Positions 57,791 through 64,000 of a DNA stretch of 64,000 nucleotides are shown piece after piece. The position numbers and the translations under genes were made by a program. The stretch lies in NCBI GenBank assembly GCA_963169565.1, contig CAUJDI010000056.1, positions 1 through 64,000 on the forward strand, in the 5' to 3' direction. This DNA is from Bacillota bacterium (GTDB lineage Bacteria; Bacillota; Clostridia; Christensenellales; Aristaeellaceae). The notes under the pieces are model-generated. The model was not told the origin of the DNA. It ran no database searches and saw only the letters and a list, made by a program, of their open reading frames with translations. Every line of letters begins with the position of its first letter. Within the stretch, counting starts at the first letter, position 1.

Positions 57791-58396
57791 ATGAAAGGCA
57801 GGTTCAGGGAATCCCTGAAGAGGGCGGACCCGCGCGCCTGGGTGGAGCTCTCCTCCCCGGTGACGCTGGGTTTTGCCCTGCTGGCCTTGCTGGCCACGCT
57901 GCTCCACGCTCTGACCGGCGGCGCGTCCACCCGCGCCCTGCTCTCCGTCTACCGTGCCCCGCTGTCGGACCCCCTGTTCATCCCGCGGCTCTTCCTGCAT
58001 GTGCTGGGCCACGCGGACCTCACCCACCTCACCGCCAACCTGGGCCTCCTGCTGGTGCTGGGGCCGGCGGCGGAGAAACGCTGGGGCGCTCTGCCTTTCC
58101 TGCTGCTCATCCTGACCACGGCGCTGGTGACCGGTCTGGTCCATATCATACTATCCCCCGCCACCCTCTCCCTGGGCGCCAGCGGTGTGGTGTTCATGCT
58201 GCTCCTCCTCTCCGCCGGCGCGGGCCGGGAGGGCGGCAAGGTACCGCTGACGCTCCTCCTGGCGGCCTTCATCTACCTGGGGCGCGAGGTCGCGGACGGT
58301 ATCACGCGCAGGGACATGATCTCCCAGCTGGCCCACGTCACCGGTGGCCTGTGCGGCATGGCCTTTGGTCTGCTGCTCAACAGGAAGCGCCCCTGA
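57791..58396 (+). CDS. Rhomboid family intramembrane serine protease
   Basis: LSLGASGVVFMLL (GxSG) and QLAHVTGGLCGMAFG. Confidence 0.83.
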   Translation: MKGRFRESLKRADPRAWVELSSPVTLGFALLALLATLLHALTGGASTRALLSVYRAPLSDPLFIPRLFLHVLGHADLTHLTANLGLLLVLGPAAEKRWGALPFLLLILTTALVTGLVHIILSPATLSLGASGVVFMLLLLSAGAGREGGKVPLTLLLAAFIYLGREVADGITRRDMISQLAHVTGGLCGMAFGLLLNRKRP

Positions 58397-58412
58397 TCAT
58401 CCGATCTGCACG

Positions 58413-58440
58413 CCGCGCGGCAAAAGCCGCGCGGTTTTTT
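58413..58440 (+). terminator. Intrinsic terminator
   Basis: CCGCGCGGC-AAAA-GCCGCGCGG-TTTTTT. Confidence 0.8.
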
Positions 58441-58549
58441 ATGAAACGACGATTCTATGGTATGATGCCGCCGAAGAATTGAAAAAAACTTGCTCCCCGA
58501 TGAACCGTTCCCATCGTCCGGGCGACTACATGGATGAAAGGAGGCCGCG

Positions 58550-59053
58550 ATGCAAGAACGGGACCTGACCCTCGCCCAGCAAGGCGATCCCGCGGCCTTC
58601 GAGCGCCTGGTGACCCCTTACCTGAAAGGCCTCTTTGCCTTCATCAGAAGGCGTGCGGGGAACGAGGGGGAGGACGTCTACCAGGAGACCCTGCTGGCCG
58701 CCTGGCGGGCGATCCCCGGCTTCAGCGCCTCCTCCTCCCTGAAGACCTGGCTGTACGCCATCGCCGGCTACAAATGCGCGGACGCGCTTCGCCGGAAAGC
58801 GAGGTCCCCCCTCACGCAGGAAACGGACGAAACGCTGGGGGACGGGGGATTCGAGGAGGGCAGCCTGGAGAAGATCGACCTGAACACCGCGCTGAAGCGG
58901 CTGGACAGCGAGGACCAGGCCCTGCTCCAGCTGGTCTACCTGGAGGGATTCACGCTCAGGGAGTCCGCCTCCGTGCTGGGGATCCCCGAGGGAACGGTGA
59001 AAAGCAGACTGTACACGCTCAGAAAAACGCTGAAGGATCAGTTGGGGAGGTGA
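58550..59053 (+). CDS. RNA polymerase sigma factor, ECF type
   Basis: Sigma70 region 2 and region 4 (LRESASVLGIPEGTVKSRLYTLRKTLK). Confidence 0.93.
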   Translation: MQERDLTLAQQGDPAAFERLVTPYLKGLFAFIRRRAGNEGEDVYQETLLAAWRAIPGFSASSSLKTWLYAIAGYKCADALRRKARSPLTQETDETLGDGGFEEGSLEKIDLNTALKRLDSEDQALLQLVYLEGFTLRESASVLGIPEGTVKSRLYTLRKTLKDQLGR

Positions 59054-59058
59054 AGGAG

Positions 59059-59370
59059 ATGGAGATGGACGCGCTGCGGGAGAAGATGCCGCGCTACATC
59101 AGGGGCGCGCTGCCGGAGGAAGAGATGCTGGAAGTCAGCCAGGCACTGGCGGACAGCACGGAAGCGATCGAGGAAATGCGCTTCTGTCTCATGATGCGTC
59201 AGGCAGTCCTGCCGGAGGACGCCTCCCTTCCCGCTTTCCCGAACCTTTCAGAGCAGGGCGGGACGGCCCCCTCCCTCCTTCCCCGGTCGGTCAGCCGCAG
59301 CGTGAACCTGCTGCGCGGCGCCGCAAACGTCACAAGGAGCGCGATCCGCACCGCAATCAACTTTCTATAG
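59059..59370 (+). CDS. Small protein, possible anti-sigma factor-like
   Basis: MEMDALREKMPRYIRGALPEEEMLEVSQALADS...; directly downstream of the ECF sigma gene. Confidence 0.6.
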   Translation: MEMDALREKMPRYIRGALPEEEMLEVSQALADSTEAIEEMRFCLMMRQAVLPEDASLPAFPNLSEQGGTAPSLLPRSVSRSVNLLRGAANVTRSAIRTAINFL

Positions 59371-59398
59371 GAACACAACAATACAGAAGGAGACAGGT

Positions 59399-59767
59399 AT
59401 GAGCGATTTCAATGAAGACAGGAAACACGGACGCAGCAAGGACATGAACGAACTGAGCGACGTGCTTGAAACGGTGAGCGAGAAGGTACCCCGGCTCATC
59501 CGCGAGGTGATGGGCAGCCTGTACAGCAAGGATACCGGCGCCGCCATGGGCCAGTCCGTCGGCGCTTACTACAGGGAGTTGGTCGCCTCCGGCATCCCGC
59601 AGGACGCGGCGCTTCAGATGGCGAAGGAATTCTCCTTCTCCATGAAGAACTTCGACTTCGGCGGCGGAAAGCCGCAGGGAAAGAGCGAAGGGGGCAAGGG
59701 CAGAAGCTATCGCTTCCAGTTCGGCGATGACCAGGAAGACGACGAAGGGCAAGACAGCGCGGAATAA
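59399..59767 (+). CDS. Hypothetical protein
   Basis: 122 aa, good spacing/RBS in the sigma operon. Confidence 0.6.
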   Translation: MSDFNEDRKHGRSKDMNELSDVLETVSEKVPRLIREVMGSLYSKDTGAAMGQSVGAYYRELVASGIPQDAALQMAKEFSFSMKNFDFGGGKPQGKSEGGKGRSYRFQFGDDQEDDEGQDSAE

Positions 59768-59784
59768 ACGACAGGACGGATGGC

Positions 59785-60021
59785 ATGGGTGAAAAGAAAA
59801 CGGGGAAACTGAGGGCCGCCGTCAGCGTCCTTCGCCTGATCGGCATCGCGCCGGGCATCCTCTTCCGCTCCGTCTCCGCCTTCCGGCGGTTCAAAAGCAG
59901 CTACGTGAAAGCTGCCGCCGCGGAAGGCCTGCCGGAATCCCTGGCCAGGGAACTGGCTGACCAGCTCGCTCCGACGTCAGTCGTCAGGGACATGATCAGA
60001 AAACAGCGAGGAGAAAGATGA
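59785..60021 (+). CDS. Hypothetical protein
   Basis: 78 aa, overlaps start of the next ORF. Confidence 0.55.
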   Translation: MGEKKTGKLRAAVSVLRLIGIAPGILFRSVSAFRRFKSSYVKAAAAEGLPESLARELADQLAPTSVVRDMIRKQRGER

Positions 60022-60230
60022 AAAACAGGAAGGAAAACGCCGCCATGCTGCAAAGCCTGGCGAGGCTGAGCGGTCAGACGATCCCGGGCCGGCTGTCGCA
60101 GAAAAGCCGGTACGGGGCAAGCCCCGGCGCCTGTGGCGCCTGGACGGACTGCCTGGCACGGGAGGAAGGGAGCACGCTGAACAGCCCCTGCTCCATATAC
60201 ACCCCCGGTTGGTATGTGCGCGGGTATTGA
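60018..60230 (+). CDS. Hypothetical small protein
   Basis: 70 aa, start overlaps previous stop. Confidence 0.4.
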   Translation: MKNRKENAAMLQSLARLSGQTIPGRLSQKSRYGASPGACGAWTDCLAREEGSTLNSPCSIYTPGWYVRGY

Positions 60231-60252
60231 TCCCCATAGGAGACATACATCA

Positions 60253-60276
60253 GAGCCGCCCTGAAAAGGGCGGCTC
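60253..60276. terminator. Hairpin between converging transcripts
   Basis: GAGCCGCCCT-GAAA-AGGGCGGCTC. Confidence 0.5.
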
Positions 60277-60297
60277 CGGCATTATTCTTGTAGATCG

Positions 60298-61233
60298 TTA
60301 CTTCAGGAACCCATCAATGATCCTTGCTTCGGCCTCCGCCTCCGTCAGCCCCAGGGTGCGCAGCTTGAGGATCTGTTCGCTCGCGATCCTGCCGATGGCG
60401 GCCTCATGGATCAGCGCCGCGTCCGGGCTCAGCGCGTCCAGCTGGGGGGCGGCCGTGACCACCGCCTCATCCGCCAGGATCGCGTCACAGGAGGAATGCC
60501 CCGTGCAGCGTGCCTTTCCGACGATGCGGCTGAAGAACTCCTGCCGGGACCGCCCGCGGGCCACGGAACGGCTCACCACGTCGCAGCCGCTGCCCTCCCC
60601 TTCCATCACCACGTCAAAGCGGGTCCTGGCGTGCTGGTCCCCGTCGGTCAGCAGACGCTCGCGGATGATCAGCCTGGCGCGCGCCTTGAGCACGGCGGTC
60701 GTCACACGGTCGCTCTCATCCACCCCGCTGAGCTGGACGGTTTCAATGCTCAGGCTGGCGTCCTCCTCCAGATAGATGTCGCTGACCGGGTCGATCCGAC
60801 GGCTGCCGGACCCGCCGCCCTCGCCGATGTGCTTCTCCTCATATCTCACTTCTGCCCCGCGGCTGATAAAGAAGCGGTGCACGCCGTTGTGTTTGGCCGT
60901 GCCGCCGTCATCGGTGTGCACGCCGCATCCGGCGACGATCGTCACCTTCGCGCCCTCGCCGACGTAAAAGTCGTTGTAGGTCAGGTCCTCGACGTTCCCG
61001 TGGGACACAACAGCCGGGATATAGACCGTTTCCCCCGGTGTCCCGGTCGCGACGTGGATCTCGATCCCGGGTTTGCCTTCCCGGTGCGGGATGATCCTGA
61101 TGTTGTCCGTGGAGCGTCTGCCGGCGCAGCCGGAATCCTGGCGGATGTTGTACGCGCCTTTGAACTCGCCCTTAAAGCCCGCGACCGTGCCGAGCAGTTT
61201 TTCAGACACAGGGTTGAGCAGGTCGATCTTCAT
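60298..61233 (-). CDS. SufB/SufD-family Fe-S assembly scaffold protein
   Basis: 311 aa SufBD-like beta-helix sequence; GHSSCDAILADEAVVTAAPQLDALSPDAALIHEAAIGRI. Confidence 0.87.
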   Translation of the reverse strand: MKIDLLNPVSEKLLGTVAGFKGEFKGAYNIRQDSGCAGRRSTDNIRIIPHREGKPGIEIHVATGTPGETVYIPAVVSHGNVEDLTYNDFYVGEGAKVTIVAGCGVHTDDGGTAKHNGVHRFFISRGAEVRYEEKHIGEGGGSGSRRIDPVSDIYLEEDASLSIETVQLSGVDESDRVTTAVLKARARLIIRERLLTDGDQHARTRFDVVMEGEGSGCDVVSRSVARGRSRQEFFSRIVGKARCTGHSSCDAILADEAVVTAAPQLDALSPDAALIHEAAIGRIASEQILKLRTLGLTEAEAEARIIDGFLK

Positions 61234-61970
61234 GCGCCCACCTTTCTGCCCACGGGGCAGTGGCCGGCGATCTCCCCCGCCATCAGGCGGGGCATGATCT
61301 CTTCCATCGGCCCCTGATCCCGAAGCTGCCCTGAGGAGATGACGACGATCTCGTCAGCGATCTCAAGGATGCGCTCCTGATGGGAGATGACCACCATCGT
61401 CATGCCCTGTCGCTTCAGGGAGCCAAAAACCTCGACCAGGCCGTTGAATGACCACATGTCGATGCCGGCCTCCGGCTCGTCAAAGAAGGACACCCGCGTC
61501 CCGCGCGCCAGGACGGTGGCGATCTCCACGCGCTTGATCTCCCCGCCCGACAGGCTGCCGTCCACCTCGCGGTTGATGTAGTCCATCGTGCACAGCCCGA
61601 CTTTGCCGGTCAGGTCGCACATCTCGTCAAAGCTCAGCAACCGCCCCGCCGAGGTCTCCAGCAGTTCCTGCACCGTCAGCCCCTTGAAGCGAACGGGGGT
61701 CTGAAAACCGTAGCTGATGCCCAGTCTGGCCCGCTGCGTGACGTCAAGGTCTGTGATATCGCGCCCGTCAAGCCACACGCTGCCCGAGCTGGGCGCCACA
61801 AGACCTGCGAAGATCTTGGCCAGCGTGGTCTTCCCACCGCCGTTGGGCCCGGTGACCACCGTCAGTTTGCCGCCGGGGATGACCAGGGACAGGTCCCTGA
61901 TGATTTCCCCGCCGTCCGGGTAGACCAGGCTCACATTCCTCAGTTCCAGCAATCCGTTCCCTCCGCGCAA
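61230..61970 (-). CDS. sufC: SufC-like Fe-S assembly ATPase
   Basis: GPNGGGKTTLAKIFAGL, GSLSGGEIKRVEIATVLARG, FFDEPEAGID. Confidence 0.9.
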   Translation of the reverse strand: MRGGNGLLELRNVSLVYPDGGEIIRDLSLVIPGGKLTVVTGPNGGGKTTLAKIFAGLVAPSSGSVWLDGRDITDLDVTQRARLGISYGFQTPVRFKGLTVQELLETSAGRLLSFDEMCDLTGKVGLCTMDYINREVDGSLSGGEIKRVEIATVLARGTRVSFFDEPEAGIDMWSFNGLVEVFGSLKRQGMTMVVISHQERILEIADEIVVISSGQLRDQGPMEEIMPRLMAGEIAGHCPVGRKVGA

Positions 61971-62139
61971 CCGGGATCAACCGGCCGATTTCCAAAAGAG
62001 ATTGTACCCTTTCATCCGGATGTCCATCGTTTTCTCTCCGCACGGACGCCAGGCAACCGTTTCACCGGGTCCTTTCCTTGACGCGTGATACCGCAAAACC
62101 TACAATGGTTCCCATCATCCGGGGGGGAGGCGTCCGCAT

Positions 62140-63039
62140 ATGAACAGGAACAAGGGGGCCGGAAGCCTGATGCTGCTGGCCGCCGCCGTCATCTGGGGCA
62201 GCACCTTTGTCGCCCAGAGCCTGGGCATGCGCCACATCGGTGCCTTTACCTTCCAGGCGGTGCGCTCCCTCCTGGGCGCCCTTGCGCTCTGGCCGGTCAT
62301 CCTGCTGAATGACCGCATTGTAAAAAGGAAGGAAGGCGGAGCCAGGCGGGGGGACAGGCGCGCCCTGCTCATCGGCGGCACGCTGTGCGGGCTGGTGCTG
62401 TTCGCCGCGGTCAACCTGCAGCAGTTCGGGCTGAAGGAGACCACCGCGGGCAAGGCGGGTTTCCTGACCGCGCTGTACATCCTGATCGTGCCGCTGTACG
62501 GCCTGCTGTTCGGGCACAGGGTGCGCCCGGTGATGTGGCTGTCGGTGGCACTGGCGGGGGCCGGGCTGTACCTGCTGAGCGTGACGGAAGCGTTCACCGT
62601 CATACGGGGCGACGTGCTGCTGATCCTCTGCGCCTTTGCCTTCGCGGCGCAGATCCTGCTGGTGGACCATTACGCCGTCAGGGTCAGCGGGATGAAGCTG
62701 TGCGCGGTCCAGTTCCTGGTCTGCGGCCTGCTGTCCGGCATCGCGATGTTCATCTTTGAATCCCCTAGCGCCGGCACGATCCTGGCTGCCGCCGGGCCCC
62801 TGCTGTATGCCGGGGTGCTGTCCTCCGGCGTGGCCTACACGCTGCAGATCCTGGCCCAGCGCACCACGCCGCCGGCCCTCGCCTCGCTGCTGATGAGCCT
62901 GGAGGCGGTGTTCGCCGTATTCACCGGGATGCTGGTGCTGGGCGAGATGCCTTCGCTGCGCGAGGTCATCGGCAGCGCGCTGATGTTCCTTGCCATCATT
63001 GTGTCCCAGCGCGCCGAACAGCCCCGGCTGCCCGCCTGA
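62140..63039 (+). CDS. EamA/DMT family transporter
   Basis: 10-TM-like protein; IWGSTFVAQSLGMRHIGAFTFQAVRSLLGAL. Confidence 0.92.
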   Translation: MNRNKGAGSLMLLAAAVIWGSTFVAQSLGMRHIGAFTFQAVRSLLGALALWPVILLNDRIVKRKEGGARRGDRRALLIGGTLCGLVLFAAVNLQQFGLKETTAGKAGFLTALYILIVPLYGLLFGHRVRPVMWLSVALAGAGLYLLSVTEAFTVIRGDVLLILCAFAFAAQILLVDHYAVRVSGMKLCAVQFLVCGLLSGIAMFIFESPSAGTILAAAGPLLYAGVLSSGVAYTLQILAQRTTPPALASLLMSLEAVFAVFTGMLVLGEMPSLREVIGSALMFLAIIVSQRAEQPRLPA

Positions 63040-63158
63040 GGAATCCCGGGGTGGGACACAAAAAACCCAGTCAGATCCGGCGAAAACAACAGAAGGCTGC
63101 GAAAAACTGTGCTATACTCTGCCCGCGCAGTTTTGTCATTCCATGAAGGAGGACCGGC

Positions 63159-64000
63159 ATGGTACTTGAGATTCTGGACATCAAGAAGAGCTTTGGTGAG
63201 AGGGAAGTCCTTCACGGCATTTCCTTCGCCGTGTCCAGCGGCCGGGCGATGGGTTTCCTGGGCCGCAACGGCGCGGGCAAGTCCACCACCATCCGCTGCC
63301 TGATGGACGTCTTCCGCCCCGACAGCGGGCGTTTCCTGCTGGACAGCGTCCCGTTTCAGCCGCGGAAGATGAAGATCGGCTATCTGCCCGAGGAACGGGG
63401 CATGTACCAGAAGAACGAAGTGCTCGCCCAACTGGTCTACTTTGCCCGCCTGCGCGGAGCAAATCAAACGGATGCGCTGAAGAGCGCCAATCACTGGGTC
63501 GACTATTTCCAGCTGGGCGACTATAAAAGGAAAAAGCTGGAGACGCTGTCCAAAGGCAACCAGCAGAAGATCCAGATCGCCCAGGCCTTCCTCAACGAAC
63601 CGGACATCCTCATCCTGGACGAGCCTTTTTCAGGGCTGGATCCGGTGAACGCCCAGGTGTTCAAGGACGCCATCAAGAGTTTCGTGAAGGAAGGCCGGCT
63701 GGTCATCTTCTCCTCCCATCAGATGGGGTACGTGGAGGAGGTCTGCGACGACGTGACCCTCATTCATGAGGGACGCATCCTGCTGTCCGGCGACCTGTCG
63801 GACATCAAACTGGAGGAAGGCCGAAGCAAGCTCTTCCTCTCCCTGCTGGACGAGGGGGACAGTTCCCTGCCGGAAATAATGCACAGGGCCTTCCCGGGCA
63901 TCCTGATCACCCCGGCGCACGGGGGATTCATCCTGGACACGCAGGGTGAGGACAGGCAGGGCGACCTGCTCAAATGGCTGTCCGCGCAGGACCTGGTCAT
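63159..64000 (+). CDS. ABC transporter ATP-binding protein (truncated by window end)
   Basis: GRNGAGKSTTIRCLMDVF, LSKGNQQKIQIAQAFLNEPDILILDEPFSGLDP. Confidence 0.93.
   Translation, partial: MVLEILDIKKSFGEREVLHGISFAVSSGRAMGFLGRNGAGKSTTIRCLMDVFRPDSGRFLLDSVPFQPRKMKIGYLPEERGMYQKNEVLAQLVYFARLRGANQTDALKSANHWVDYFQLGDYKRKKLETLSKGNQQKIQIAQAFLNEPDILILDEPFSGLDPVNAQVFKDAIKSFVKEGRLVIFSSHQMGYVEEVCDDVTLIHEGRILLSGDLSDIKLEEGRSKLFLSLLDEGDSSLPEIMHRAFPGILITPAHGGFILDTQGEDRQGDLLKWLSAQDLV

Noticed and set aside
55545-57930. 359-aa and 474-aa minus-strand ORFs opposite tldD/pmbA
   Set aside because: Shadow ORFs without recognisable domains

Overview
GC-rich Firmicutes/Clostridia-like chromosomal window. The main feature is a putative tRNA-Val(GAC)-integrated element at about 530..32894, bounded by a perfect 47-bp direct repeat: the 3' part of the tRNA at 530..576 and an orphan copy at 32848..32894. 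Its right end is a compact mobility backbone: tyrosine integrase, XRE repressor, excisionase-like HTH, CHC2 zinc-finger protein, DUF3987 protein and an HTH protein. I see no relaxase or conjugation genes. The remaining ~25 kb is an organised catabolic cargo in two divergent arms. The leftward arm has a PCC/DUF296 protein, two tandem GH2-like proteins, a CUT1 sugar ABC importer, two xylose-isomerase-like TIM barrels and a Gfo/Idh/MocA oxidoreductase. The rightward arm has a YesM/YesN-type two-component system, a second PCC/DUF296 protein, a second CUT1 importer, an RraA-like protein, a zinc dehydrogenase, HMG-CoA lyase, a class I-like HMG-CoA reductase, an Fe-alcohol dehydrogenase and a LarA-like racemase. 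Both GH2 paralogs carry Lys-Glu where clan GH-A enzymes normally have Asn-Glu. Next to attR is an AT-rich PLD/SF2-helicase/DUF3427 gene (possible defence gene) bracketed by diverged intergenic repeats. The rest is mostly ordinary chromosome: shikimate dehydrogenase-like, radical SAM, transketolase, MFS, ABC transporters, corA/mgtA with structured leaders, tldD/pmbA, rhomboid, ECF sigma, minimal sufBC-like pair, EamA. All family calls come from reading the translations by eye; no database search was run.
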